Below, one piece after another: positions 49,332-56,715 of a stretch of 64,000 bases of DNA. Made by a program: the position numbers and the translations under genes. The stretch comes from a virus. The notes under the pieces were generated by a model. The model was not told the DNA's origin, did not search any database, and saw only the letters and a list, made by a program, of their open reading frames with translations. Positions within the stretch are counted from its first letter, which is position 1. Each line of letters opens with the position of its first letter. The stretch spans positions 29,480 to 93,479 of IMG/VR virus record IMGVR_UViG_3300042562_001667. One strand, 5' to 3'.

Positions 49332-49526
49332 CTAATCTTTCCAAAAAAGATGTACATAAGAAAATTTAAAAAAAAGTAATCCTATTTCAAATCCGTAAAC
49401 AGGTCTATAAACATCATCGATGCATAAGACCTCACAGTTTATACCCTTAATTCCAAAAAGGGGTTCCTTTGGTAAAAATGTAACATCAACTTTATGGTCA
49501 AACATTACTTTGTCAACTTTATTCAT
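49332..49526 (-). CDS. Small protein of unknown function upstream of nrdB
   Basis: 64 residues, MNKVDKVMFDHKVDVTF..., with a hydrophobic/aromatic C-terminal part (FEIGLLFFKFSYVHLFW) and two Cys. Not recognised. It is taken as real because no gene lies opposite, the start has a good AT-rich context (AATTTGCAATT-ATG), and it fills the gap between nrdB and the divergent 49627 gene. A terminator hairpin follows it before nrdB. The C-terminal stretch could associate with a membrane, but there is no clear transmembrane helix. Confidence 0.5.
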   Translation of the reverse strand: MNKVDKVMFDHKVDVTFLPKEPLFGIKGINCEVLCIDDVYRPVYGFEIGLLFFKFSYVHLFWKD

Positions 49527-49580
49527 AATTGCAAATTTAAAAATTTTAATGGGGTTTTTTGTATGAAGAGAAATAATTTA

Positions 49581-49601
49581 TTTGTATATTATAGTATAAA
49601 T
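49581..49601 (+). promoter_or_regulatory. Promoter-like element in divergent intergenic region
   Basis: TTTGTATATT (49581-49590), 4-nt spacer ATAG, TATAAAT (49595-49601), about 26 bp before the ATG at 49627. It is the best-placed member of the repeated element because it lies in a true divergent promoter region of 100 bp. Confidence 0.45.
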
Positions 49602-49626
49602 AAATTACACAAGTAATTTAAGTCAA

Positions 49627-50007
49627 ATGTTATCAAGATTACGTACAATATTAACTTATTATGACTCTGAGCCAACTGAAATCACTCAGGGTATTATATG
49701 GTTAATATTTTTTCCAATTGTACATACATTAGATTGTAACTTTAATCTTTGGCTTATCATTCCTAGTGTTTTAATAGGTTTTGCATCCATTAAAGGTGCC
49801 TGTTTACACACTATTAAAATAAGAAAGACACTTGGTTTAGGTGTCTTTTTATTTTCAATAGTCGTAATTACATATTATTTTCTTATTGGTAAATTACCTA
49901 AAGATCCTACACATTGGGGATGGGTTCTTGTATCAATAAGTGCATTTTTTAATTTAAAAAGATTAAGTAATCATTATTATTTAAAATATAAAGAATGGCT
50001 ACCCTAG
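49627..50007 (+). CDS. Small integral membrane protein
   Basis: 126 residues with about four hydrophobic segments (residues ~22-38, 40-56, 68-86, 98-112: IIWLIFFPIVHTL, WLIIPSVLIGFASI, GLGVFLFSIVVITYYFLI, WGWVLVSISAFF) and a basic C-terminus. No conserved motif recognised. First gene of a + strand block starting after the divergent promoter region; its last 13 bases overlap the next gene, which also encodes a membrane-anchored protein. Possibly part of host takeover or lysis, but function is unknown. Confidence 0.6.
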   Translation: MLSRLRTILTYYDSEPTEITQGIIWLIFFPIVHTLDCNFNLWLIIPSVLIGFASIKGACLHTIKIRKTLGLGVFLFSIVVITYYFLIGKLPKDPTHWGWVLVSISAFFNLKRLSNHYYLKYKEWLP

Positions 50008-50309
50008 ATAGTATTACAACCGTTATTGTTACAATAGTAACAGTCTTATTTTCAGCAGGAGCTTGGAAATTCTATGAAGTAAAAATGAAATTAAAAGCAA
50101 AGAATACAGAAGATCAAAAAAATGATCATAATATGTATAGGGATGATTTAAGAGATAGAGTGAAAAGACTTGAACAACTTCTGCAGCAAAGCTCTGAAGA
50201 GAAAGATGAAATGAGAAATCAGATTCTTTCTTTAACAAGGGAAATAAGTGAACTACGTGTTAAGGTTACTTTTTTAGAAAAAGAAAACGAGAGGCTTAAA
50301 AATATTTAG
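49995..50309 (+). CDS. Membrane-anchored coiled-coil protein
   Basis: 104 residues. N-terminal transmembrane segment at ~7-25 (TTVIVTIVTVLFSAGAWKF) followed by a long, charged coiled coil (residues ~30-100, heptads such as RVKRLEQLLQQSSEEKDEMRN). This single-pass plus coiled-coil layout is seen in phage i-spanins and in other small envelope proteins. It starts inside the end of the preceding membrane protein gene in another frame (ATGG within GAATGGCTA), which implies coupled translation. Role not established; a separate spanin candidate lies at 55782. Confidence 0.6.
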   Translation: MATLDSITTVIVTIVTVLFSAGAWKFYEVKMKLKAKNTEDQKNDHNMYRDDLRDRVKRLEQLLQQSSEEKDEMRNQILSLTREISELRVKVTFLEKENERLKNI

Positions 50310-50329
50310 TTTGATTTTTTTCAAAATTT

Positions 50330-50349
50330 TTTGTATATTGATTATATAA
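50330..50349 (+). promoter_or_regulatory. Promoter-like element before 50361
   Basis: TTTGTATATT (50330-50339) then TATATAA (50343-50349), 11 bp before the ATG at 50361. Third close copy of the element also seen at 16870 and 49581. Confidence 0.4.
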
Positions 50350-50360
50350 AACAATTCATA

Positions 50361-50609
50361 ATGATTAAAAAAGTCTTACATGCTATTTGGACATTCTCCT
50401 TACAAAAAGGATGGAACTGGATTTGGTCTAAAACAACTATTGATGAAAAAGCTATTAGTGTAACTAATGAAGTTAAAGCTAGAACTAAAGCTGTTACTGT
50501 TGAATTAGAAGATGTAAAAAAAACTCTTAAAGAAGTTGGTACTCAGTTGGAAGATGTTGGTAACAGTCTTAAAGGAGAAAAACGGAAAGGTAGAAAACCT
50601 AAAATTTAA
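50361..50609 (+). CDS. Small amphipathic/coiled-coil protein of unknown function
   Basis: 82 residues from the ATG at 50361 (a TTG at 50331 lies inside the promoter-like element and is not a likely start). The N-terminus MIKKVLHAIWTFSLQKGWNWIWSK is aromatic and possibly membrane-associated. Residues ~30-72 form a helical heptad region (VELEDVKKTLKEVGTQLEDVGNSL). The tail is basic (KRKGRKPKI). Not recognised as a named family. It is followed 6 bp later by another small basic protein gene. Confidence 0.55.
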   Translation: MIKKVLHAIWTFSLQKGWNWIWSKTTIDEKAISVTNEVKARTKAVTVELEDVKKTLKEVGTQLEDVGNSLKGEKRKGRKPKI

Positions 50610-50615
50610 TATAAT

Positions 50616-50816
50616 ATGAAAAATAAACCATCTTCAGGAACTACTAAATCACAAAGAAGTAGTGTTGCTAAAGCTGCTAGAGCTGGTAAAGATATTGGTA
50701 AAAAAGGTAAGACCTTTGAAAAAATTGCAGCCAAAGCATCTAAGAAATATGGATCAGAAGAGGCAGGAAAAAAAGTGGCTGCAGCTGCTATGTGGAAAAA
50801 TATTAAAAGAAAATAA
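50616..50816 (+). CDS. Small basic phage protein
   Basis: 66 residues, about a third Lys/Arg. The core GKDIGKKGKTFEKIAAKASKKYG and the C-terminal AGKKVAAAAMWKN form two helices. I recognise the pattern from many Bacteroidota and environmental phage genomes, where it is always annotated as hypothetical. It sits in a run of tiny basic genes whose ends nearly touch. Nucleic-acid or virion-DNA binding is plausible from charge alone but not shown. Confidence 0.65.
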   Translation: MKNKPSSGTTKSQRSSVAKAARAGKDIGKKGKTFEKIAAKASKKYGSEEAGKKVAAAAMWKNIKRK

Positions 50817-50818
50817 AA

Positions 50819-50968
50819 ATGGCAGCAAGTAAAAAATCATCATTAGGTTCTGTTACTTTTAAGACACGTCCAAAGATTTCCAGACCTGGTGTTCATAGTA
50901 AAACAAAAAATAGTAAGAATAAAAATAGTAAACTCTATAAAAAACCTTATAGAAGTCAAGGTAGATAA
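50819..50968 (+). CDS. Tiny basic phage protein (RPGVHSKTK family)
   Basis: 49 residues: MAASKKSSLGSVTFKTRPKI, then SRPGVHSKTKNS, and the end YKKPYRSQGR. ATG at 50819-50821, TAA at 50966-50968. The RPG-V-H-S-K-T-K and K-x-Y-R-x-Q-G-R blocks recur in small proteins of many phages of Bacteroidota (from memory), always without known function. Extremely basic and probably unstructured. It starts 2 bp after the preceding stop. Confidence 0.65.
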   Translation: MAASKKSSLGSVTFKTRPKISRPGVHSKTKNSKNKNSKLYKKPYRSQGR

Positions 50969-50971
50969 TTT

Positions 50972-51121
50972 ATGACAAATTTTATTTTAGAAATAGCTTT
51001 TCATTGGCCTCATGATAGATTTGCTTTAGGGTGGGATACAGTTAATCCAACTGAAGAACAACCATTTTTTACTTTGACATTTTATTTATTATTTATAACT
51101 TTGACCTTAGATATATATTAA
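50972..51121 (+). CDS. Tiny phage protein with one hydrophobic segment
   Basis: 49 residues, ATG at 50972, TAA at 51119-51121. It contains FHWPHDRFALGWDTVNP and a C-terminal hydrophobic stretch FFTLTFYLLFITLTLDIY that could be a transmembrane helix. Similar WPHDRF-x-(x)-GW proteins occur in phages, from memory. It starts 3 bp after the preceding stop, supporting co-translation. Function unknown. Confidence 0.6.
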   Translation: MTNFILEIAFHWPHDRFALGWDTVNPTEEQPFFTLTFYLLFITLTLDIY

Positions 51122-51131
51122 AATCAAAACA

Positions 51132-51437
51132 ATGAAAAAATACAAAATGGGTTCGGAACTTAAAAATGTTCCTACTGGAAAAGAAAAAAGCTTAGGCAAA
51201 CTTCCAACTGAAGTCCGTAATAAAATGGGCTTTAAGAAAATGGGAGGTGAAAAGTTTCTTGGTAAACTTATGCAAATGGGTGGTACCATTGACATGTCGG
51301 AAGATTTTGTAGAGAAGATGAGAATGGGAGGTAATATGCCAAAACCTTGTTATAAGTGTGGTGGTGATATGAAAAACTTAAAAAAGAAACAAATTGGTGG
51401 TAGCATGCCTTCTAGAATAAATGGTTATAAGAAATGA
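51132..51437 (+). CDS. Small basic protein with repeated M(x)MGG/QxGG motifs
   Basis: 101 residues, Lys- and Met-rich. Repeated short motifs: KKMGGEK, LMQMGGTID, MRMGGNMP, KKQIGGSMP, plus a single CYKCGGD that looks like half a zinc knuckle. The same Q-x-G-G motif is found in the cargo proteins at 13721-21278 and in the small protein at 56716. The last 4 bases overlap the start of the next gene. No named family. The repeated motif in unrelated-length proteins suggests a shared recognition or processing site (inference). Confidence 0.6.
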   Translation: MKKYKMGSELKNVPTGKEKSLGKLPTEVRNKMGFKKMGGEKFLGKLMQMGGTIDMSEDFVEKMRMGGNMPKPCYKCGGDMKNLKKKQIGGSMPSRINGYKK

Positions 51438-51751
51438 ATATTTTAACAGATATACTTTTATTATTAAAAAAGAAGCAATACGTTAAAGAACTTAAAGCCA
51501 ATGATGTTTTTGTGGTTGGAGTTCATGAAGAACCTGATATGGTAGGTGTTGCTTCACCAGTTCCTTATAGAAGTGTACGTTTAGCTAAGCTTTCTGATAT
51601 AGCTGCCATTCCTTCTACAAAGATTTCACAAGGCACTGTTAGTATATCAACATCTTCTGGACAACCAGGAGATATTAAAATTGATGCAAATTTTATTTAT
51701 ATTTGCGTAGCATTAAATACCTGGAAAAGATCCACTTTAAATAGTTATTAA
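51434..51751 (+). CDS. Short fibre-related protein
   Basis: 105 residues. The N-terminus NILTDILLLLKKKQYVKELKANDVFVVG parallels that of the next gene (NTVLQDILGLLKRKQ...NDDYIILA), so the two share an attachment or trimerisation leader. The C-terminus GDIKIDANFIYICVALNTWKRS is a pattern typical of short tail-fibre proteins of Bacteroidota phages. It lies directly before the receptor-binding fibre gene. It may be an accessory fibre or a fibre-hub adaptor. Confidence 0.6.
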   Translation: MNILTDILLLLKKKQYVKELKANDVFVVGVHEEPDMVGVASPVPYRSVRLAKLSDIAAIPSTKISQGTVSISTSSGQPGDIKIDANFIYICVALNTWKRSTLNSY

Positions 51752-51752
51752 A

Positions 51753-54290
51753 ATGAATACTGTACTTCAAGACATATTAGGGTTACTTAAAAGAAAACAA
51801 ACAAAGTCTCCAAAAAATGATGATTATATCATTTTAGCTGCTTTTGATAATCCGCAAGAGGCTTTAAAGCCAAATCCCAGAATGCAACCATTTATAATGA
51901 GTTTAAAAACTCTTAAAACTTGGATTGCAAGCTCTACTTCTCTTACATGGGGTAGCATTACGGGTACACTTTCATTACAAACCGATTTACAAAGTGCATT
52001 AGATAGCAAGGTTGATGAAAATGCAGCTATCACGGGTGCAACAAAGACCAAGATAACCTATGATGCCAAAGGACTTGTAACAGCAGGTGCAGATGCAACC
52101 ACAGCAGATATAGCAGCAAGTACTAATAAGAACTATGTAACAGATGCACAATTAACAGTAATAGGCAATACAAGCGGAACAAATAGCGGAAATCAGACCT
52201 TAGCTAACACATCAGATGCAACTTCACATACAGCAACTTTATCTGCAACAGGTGGAAGTGTAAAATTAGTAGAAGGTAGTGGAATAACATTAACAACTAC
52301 GGGAACGTCAGCAGATGGAATTATAACCATTGCTTCATCAAGTGTTGGAGGGATAGCCATAGGAGACGCAGTATCTGGAGCAGCCTCCGGAGATATGCTC
52401 TTTGTAGATTCTGCAATTCAGCTGGCAAAAAATAGTCTTTTACAATTTGACACCGCAAACACCAGAATGAGTATTGGAGTAGCTGTTGGAGGAGCTGCAA
52501 AATTAAATATAAAAGGCAGTGGAGCAACATCAGCGACATTTAGTCAAATAATAACCAATAGCTCTAATGTTTTGCAGTTTTCCGTTCGAGATGATGGGAC
52601 AGCATTTGTTGGGCCTAATGGAGCCCTTAGCTTCAGTGTCAGATTTCAAGTAAAAGACCAAGCAGACAACGTATGTTTGGCAGTTTCGCAAAGTGATTGT
52701 GTTTTTGGAGATAGTGCAGTTTTGCGCTCTATGAATGGCCTATTACAACCAACCGGAAGTATTACTTTTAGAAATGGAAACCCCAACTCTGCAACCATAG
52801 ACTTTGGAGGTTCAGAAGTTAACACAGCTCCCTATAGTGGAGAATTTAATTTTATAAGATTCACAAGAAACTGGACTGCTTTTGCTGTATCTACAAATCC
52901 TGAAGTAAATATCTTAAAAAGTGAGAATGTAATAAATCTCACCACCGGTACTGGGACAAAAATAGTTAGAGGATTTTATCATAATCCAACAGTAACAGGA
53001 GTAACAAGCCACAGAGCCTTTGAATCATCATCCGGAGGAGGGCATTTTAATACAACCTCTGTAAATGCCAGCGCAGTATTGCAAGCAGATAGCACTACAC
53101 AAGGTTTTTTAATGCCACGAATGACAACGGCACAAAGAAATGCCATAGCCACACCTGCAATCGGGTTAAGTATCTATAATACCACAACAAAAACAACGGA
53201 CATTTATGATGGTGCAGCTTGGCAACGATTTGGTCAACAAACATTAATTAAAGGAAGTGGAACAACAACGGCTACTTTTAGTCAGATCAATACAGATAGT
53301 GCCGGGAATGATACGCTGCAAATCAGAGATGATGGTGCGGTAAAGTTTGGTGGTGGTAGTTTTGGACACCCTGCTGGTACAAGGTTTCAAGTTAATAATG
53401 GAAGTACAGGTGTATTAAGATTAGATACTAATACTATTTTTGTTCCAAATACAATAACTACTCTTAACAATAGTGTATTAACTATTGAGGGGAATGCTAC
53501 TGGTGTAGCTATTCAGCCGGTAAATGCAAATATTGGTTGGGTGACTATTGGAAATACTACGGTTAATACAATAGCAATTACAGCCGGAACCAGAAAACAC
53601 GTTGAAGTAAATCAAGGATATATTGCCGTATTACCTGCAACTAACGTAACAGTAAACCAAATCGAGATTAATCCGGCAATTAATATGAACTTGCAGACCG
53701 GGACAAAAATATTTAGGGGAATATACCACAACCCGACATTAACCGGCACAATAGATCACAGAGCTTTTGAAAGTGTTACCGGAGGCGGATATTTCAATAC
53801 ATCGGCAGTAAATGCAAGTGCAGTCCTTCAAGCAGATAGTACCACACAAGGGTTTTTGATGCCAAGAATGACTACAACCCAAAGAAATGCTATAGTATCT
53901 CCGGCAACAGGACTTGAGATATACAACACAACAACAAATTCAAATAATTTTTATAACGGTACTGCGTGGGAAGACACAAAATTAGTTACTACCAACAGAC
54001 AAGCTGCATCATATACTTTAGTTCTTGGTGATGCAAATAAATTAGTGGAGATGAATGTGGGAAGTGCAAACAATTTAACTGTTCCATTGGATAGCACAGT
54101 TGCATATAGCGTAGGCACACAGATATTAATCTCACAATATGGTGCAGGACAGACAACAGTTGTAGCAACAGGTGGGGTGACAATTAGAAGTAATGGAGGC
54201 AAGTTGAAATTAAGCGGTCAATATAGCGGAGCAACATTGATTAAGATTGCTACAAATGAATGGTATTTGTTTGGAGATATAGCGGTATAA
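51753..54290 (+). CDS. Receptor-binding tail fibre with duplicated module
   Basis: 845 residues. After the shared leader, residues ~60-200 are Thr/Ser/Ala-rich and beta-helical in character, including DAKGLVTAGADATTADIAAST and YVTDAQLTVIGNTSGTNSG, typical phage fibre repeats. A module of about 240 residues occurs twice: KGSG(A/T)T-x-ATFSQI ... HNPT(V/L)TG-x-x-x-HRAFES ... FLMPRMTT(A/T)QRNAI ... IYNTTT. The FLMPRMTTxQRNAI block is common in Bacteroidota surface and phage fibre proteins. The C-terminal ~110 residues differ and could form the receptor-binding tip. The DNA is visibly richer in GC (about 43% in a counted 60-bp sample) than the surrounding ~30%, suggesting horizontal acquisition. 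Confidence 0.8.
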   Translation: MNTVLQDILGLLKRKQTKSPKNDDYIILAAFDNPQEALKPNPRMQPFIMSLKTLKTWIASSTSLTWGSITGTLSLQTDLQSALDSKVDENAAITGATKTKITYDAKGLVTAGADATTADIAASTNKNYVTDAQLTVIGNTSGTNSGNQTLANTSDATSHTATLSATGGSVKLVEGSGITLTTTGTSADGIITIASSSVGGIAIGDAVSGAASGDMLFVDSAIQLAKNSLLQFDTANTRMSIGVAVGGAAKLNIKGSGATSATFSQIITNSSNVLQFSVRDDGTAFVGPNGALSFSVRFQVKDQADNVCLAVSQSDCVFGDSAVLRSMNGLLQPTGSITFRNGNPNSATIDFGGSEVNTAPYSGEFNFIRFTRNWTAFAVSTNPEVNILKSENVINLTTGTGTKIVRGFYHNPTVTGVTSHRAFESSSGGGHFNTTSVNASAVLQADSTTQGFLMPRMTTAQRNAIATPAIGLSIYNTTTKTTDIYDGAAWQRFGQQTLIKGSGTTTATFSQINTDSAGNDTLQIRDDGAVKFGGGSFGHPAGTRFQVNNGSTGVLRLDTNTIFVPNTITTLNNSVLTIEGNATGVAIQPVNANIGWVTIGNTTVNTIAITAGTRKHVEVNQGYIAVLPATNVTVNQIEINPAINMNLQTGTKIFRGIYHNPTLTGTIDHRAFESVTGGGYFNTSAVNASAVLQADSTTQGFLMPRMTTTQRNAIVSPATGLEIYNTTTNSNNFYNGTAWEDTKLVTTNRQAASYTLVLGDANKLVEMNVGSANNLTVPLDSTVAYSVGTQILISQYGAGQTTVVATGGVTIRSNGGKLKLSGQYSGATLIKIATNEWYLFGDIAV
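52503..53230 (+). repeat. Fibre module copy 1 of 2
   Basis: Encodes KGSGATSATFSQI to IYNTTTKTTDIYDGAAW. It is diverged from but collinear with the copy at 53240-53975. Both copies contain the LQADSTTQGFLMPRMTT block with nearly identical protein sequence but different codons. Confidence 0.75.
53240..53975 (+). repeat. Fibre module copy 2 of 2
   Basis: Encodes KGSGTTTATFSQI to IYNTTTNSNNFYNGTAW, collinear with copy 1. The divergence between copies at DNA level means the duplication is old, or the copies were acquired separately. Confidence 0.75.
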
Positions 54291-54291
54291 A

Positions 54292-55167
54292 ATGATATTA
54301 GCAATAAACGGCATATTAGCTACTTCAGCAACACCTGCAACCCCGTTGTTATTGGATTTATATCCAAATAGCACGGCTGCATATTCTTTAAGAAAGTTGA
54401 CAAATGCTTATGGAGGAGCGGCAATTCGTGTAAGACGTTCAAGTGATAATGCAGAATCAGACATAGGTTTTGTTGCAAATGTTTTAGATACAGCAAGTTT
54501 GCTATCATTCTGTTCTGCTACAGATGGATTTGTAGTAAAGTGGTATTCGCAGGTGGGAGGGTCTACTTATGATGTGTTACAAACTACTGCATTAAAGCAG
54601 CCAAAAATTGTAATATCAGGAGTTTTAAATACTATAAATCTATTAGCATCTTGTCAATTTATATCTGCATCAAGTACAGGATTACTTACATCTGCAGGGG
54701 TTAGTGTACAAAATGGGGAATTTTTAGCGTGTGCAGTTGGTTTAGTAAATACAACGGCTCCCTTAAATTGTTCAATATTAGACCAAGATGACTTAGTTTT
54801 ACCTAATGGTAGAGTGGCTCAATATATTTATAGATCTACAAATGTTGTAAGAAATTTATTTTTTAATACAGCAGGTTCATTTACTACAGTAAATAGCCCA
54901 ACAGTTTCCGCAAATACTCAATATGTATTTAAAACATCAAAAGTTGGAACTCAAATACGTGCAGGATTAAACAGTGGAGCGAATAATACTGCCACCTATT
55001 CAGGCACACCAAGAACAACATTAGTAAAATTAGGACTTGGTTCATTAAATAATAACAGTCAGGACTTTTTAGACGGACAAATTCAAGAGGTAGTAATGTT
55101 TAGTGGAGACAATTCATCAAATGAAGTAAACATTGTAAATAATATTAGGGCATATTATGGTATATAA
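54292..55167 (+). CDS. Fibre-associated ArfB/LamG-like carbohydrate-recognition protein
   Basis: 291 residues. AAYSLRKLTNAYGGAAIRVRRSSDN ... GFVVKWYSQVGGSTYDVLQTT ... QPKIV is a pattern I associate with GH54 alpha-L-arabinofuranosidase B N-terminal domains and LamG-like jelly rolls. The C-terminal KLGLGSLNNNSQDFLDGQIQEVVMF also fits the end of such a fold. It may bind or trim host surface glycans. Which residues would be catalytic cannot be shown here, so binding only is an equal possibility. It directly follows the receptor-binding fibre gene and overlaps the next gene by 11 bp. GC content stays elevated as in the fibre. Confidence 0.6.
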   Translation: MILAINGILATSATPATPLLLDLYPNSTAAYSLRKLTNAYGGAAIRVRRSSDNAESDIGFVANVLDTASLLSFCSATDGFVVKWYSQVGGSTYDVLQTTALKQPKIVISGVLNTINLLASCQFISASSTGLLTSAGVSVQNGEFLACAVGLVNTTAPLNCSILDQDDLVLPNGRVAQYIYRSTNVVRNLFFNTAGSFTTVNSPTVSANTQYVFKTSKVGTQIRAGLNSGANNTATYSGTPRTTLVKLGLGSLNNNSQDFLDGQIQEVVMFSGDNSSNEVNIVNNIRAYYGI

Positions 55168-55393
55168 CGGATATAAATACAACACAGAACAAGATGCAAA
55201 AGATGCTATAAGTGCGTGTGATGTTTATCATGGTATTCCTGCAAATGAAAGTGATACTACTACACATTGGACAAATTACTTATATGCAGGTTTAAATGTG
55301 CCTGTATTTTGGTATATTATGTATGATGTATCTCTTGTTCCAATATTAGGACAACCAACAGAATTTGAAGTAAATTTGCCAGAAATAGTATAA
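55157..55393 (+). CDS. Small fibre-cassette protein, unknown function
   Basis: 78 residues, MVYNGYKYNTEQDAKDAISACD..., acidic, with a hydrophobic aromatic centre (YAGLNVPVFWYIMYDVSLVPILG). The N-terminal YNGYKYNTEQDAKDA looks like a short beta-helix motif found in small proteins that follow tail fibre genes (possible fibre chaperone or tip protein; inference). It overlaps the upstream ArfB-like gene by 11 bp. No catalytic motif. Confidence 0.5.
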   Translation: MVYNGYKYNTEQDAKDAISACDVYHGIPANESDTTTHWTNYLYAGLNVPVFWYIMYDVSLVPILGQPTEFEVNLPEIV

Positions 55394-55418
55394 TCATAAA
55401 AATAAAAAACAAATAAAA

Positions 55419-55760
55419 ATGAAAACAGTAAAAATTAATTCAGAAGTAAACTTGTCTAGCGGTATGGTCGTAGCAAGTGGAAGTATCTTAGTAATTGCCG
55501 AGGCATACACAGATAACAAAAGCCAAAAAGATGGGTATATCCCCACCCAAGTAGCAACTCTATTGTATCAAAATGAGCAGGCGTTTTTAGATGGAAAAAC
55601 ATCCATTCCAAATGTATCAGATTTTAACACCACACTAACAGGAGAGCTGGCAGTTTTAAGATATGAAACAGAGGCAGCGGAGGCCATGTTAATTGAGTTT
55701 GTAGTGGATACCCTTACACCTATATATGGTGCTGATAATATTGAGGTTGTAACAGTATAA
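55419..55760 (+). CDS. Small fibre-cassette protein, unknown function
   Basis: 113 residues, acidic, no Cys. The beta-rich start TVKINSEVNLSSGMVVASGSILVIAEAY is followed by a helical C-terminal half (LTGELAVLRYETEAAEAMLIEFVVDTL). It sits at the end of the GC-richer fibre cassette, 25 bp after the 78-aa gene, with a strong A-rich start context (AAACAAATAAAA-ATG). It could be a fibre assembly factor or baseplate-like accessory; no recognised family. Confidence 0.5.
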   Translation: MKTVKINSEVNLSSGMVVASGSILVIAEAYTDNKSQKDGYIPTQVATLLYQNEQAFLDGKTSIPNVSDFNTTLTGELAVLRYETEAAEAMLIEFVVDTLTPIYGADNIEVVTV

Positions 55761-55781
55761 TAAAACTTAGTATCTAAAATA

Positions 55782-56285
55782 ATGAAAAATACCCTTATTA
55801 TATTAATAGGTAGTAGTCTTTTGTCTTCTTGTTTTATAACAAAAGAACAAAGAGAAATAATATGTAATGAATGTAAAACACATACTACTGAATTTATAAG
55901 AGATAGTATTTACATAAAGGATACTATTGTTAATGTTAAAGCAGATAGTTCCTATATTGAAGCTTTACTTGAATGTGACAGTTTAGGAAAAGTAAAGATT
56001 GTAGAAATATTTAGTCTTCAGGGAAAGCTTGTTAATTTAGAACTAAATTTAAAGAATAATAGATTAAAAACTAAAGCTAGAATAGATACAATTAAAGTTC
56101 ATGTACCAGGTAATACTGAGATCCGTTATAGAACAAAAGAAGTGCAGGTAGAAAAACCGGTAATTATTTATAAAAGCTATTGGTGGAAATTTCCTTTAAT
56201 TATTTGGTCTTTTTTAATTACATTGCTTGGAATTATTACATATAGAAAAACAATATTAACGTTTATAAAAAGATTAATAGGATGA
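55782..56285 (+). CDS. Lipoprotein with C-terminal membrane segment, u-spanin candidate
   Basis: 167 residues. Signal peptide with lipobox LLSSC (Cys17), a periplasmic region of about 110 residues with beta/helical charged sequence, and a C-terminal transmembrane helix at ~133-153 (WKFPLIIWSFLITLLGIITY) followed by basic residues. An outer-membrane lipid anchor plus an inner-membrane helix in one protein is the layout of unimolecular spanins, which fuse the two membranes in the last step of lysis of Gram-negative hosts. The next gene, overlapping by 4 bp, encodes a holin-like protein, supporting a lysis role. No endolysin is evident in the window. Confidence 0.65.
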   Translation: MKNTLIILIGSSLLSSCFITKEQREIICNECKTHTTEFIRDSIYIKDTIVNVKADSSYIEALLECDSLGKVKIVEIFSLQGKLVNLELNLKNNRLKTKARIDTIKVHVPGNTEIRYRTKEVQVEKPVIIYKSYWWKFPLIIWSFLITLLGIITYRKTILTFIKRLIG

Positions 56286-56512
56286 CAGCAAAGCATAGAT
56301 TAAGAGAGGGTATAACAACTTTTATTGGTGTATTATTTTTGATTGGATCATTAATAATGATTGTTATGAATTTATTTCATGAGAAAGATTTTGCTGCTTG
56401 GTCTACAATTATACCTATATCATTATTAGGTTGGGTATTTTTATGGGCTAAAAATTCCTTATTAGAAGGTATTACTCTTGGTTTATTTAAAGTAGGAAAC
56501 AATGCAATCTAA
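56282..56512 (+). CDS. Holin-like small membrane protein
   Basis: 76 residues with two transmembrane segments (~12-30 TTFIGVLFLIGSLIMIVMN; ~40-58 WSTIIPISLLGWVFLWA), short basic N-terminus MTAKHRLREG. Size and topology fit a two-helix holin. Its start overlaps the stop of the spanin candidate (ATGA) and its end overlaps the next gene by 11 bp. Assignment is based on topology and neighbour only; it could be another small membrane protein. Confidence 0.5.
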   Translation: MTAKHRLREGITTFIGVLFLIGSLIMIVMNLFHEKDFAAWSTIIPISLLGWVFLWAKNSLLEGITLGLFKVGNNAI

Positions 56513-56687
56513 AAGTAAAGTAAACGAAGCAGGTAATTATACTAAACCGGGTATGAGAAAATCTTTATTTGAAAAGATCAAATCTGGTTCTAAAGGTGGT
56601 AATCCAGGACAATGGTCTGCTAGAAAAGCACAAATGCTTGCAAAAGAGTATAAAGCCGCTGGTGGCGGATATAAAACTAAAAAATAA
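56502..56687 (+). CDS. Small basic phage protein (GQWSARKAQ family)
   Basis: 61 residues: NYTKPGMRKSLFEKIKSGSKG then GGNPGQWSARKAQMLAKEYK and AAGGGYKTKK. This pattern is widespread in environmental phages, including cyanophages, from memory often linked to the DUF5872-type sequence found here as a separate gene at 57218. Function unknown. Basic, probably a small helical nucleic-acid-associated protein. It overlaps the holin-like gene by 11 bp. Confidence 0.7.
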   Translation: MQSKSKVNEAGNYTKPGMRKSLFEKIKSGSKGGNPGQWSARKAQMLAKEYKAAGGGYKTKK

Positions 56688-56715
56688 TAATCATAAGAAA
56701 AATTACTAAAAAATT

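Noticed and set aside
50331-50360. TTG start at 50331 for the small protein gene
   Set aside because: The extra codons coincide with the promoter-like element; the ATG at 50361 has a normal context.
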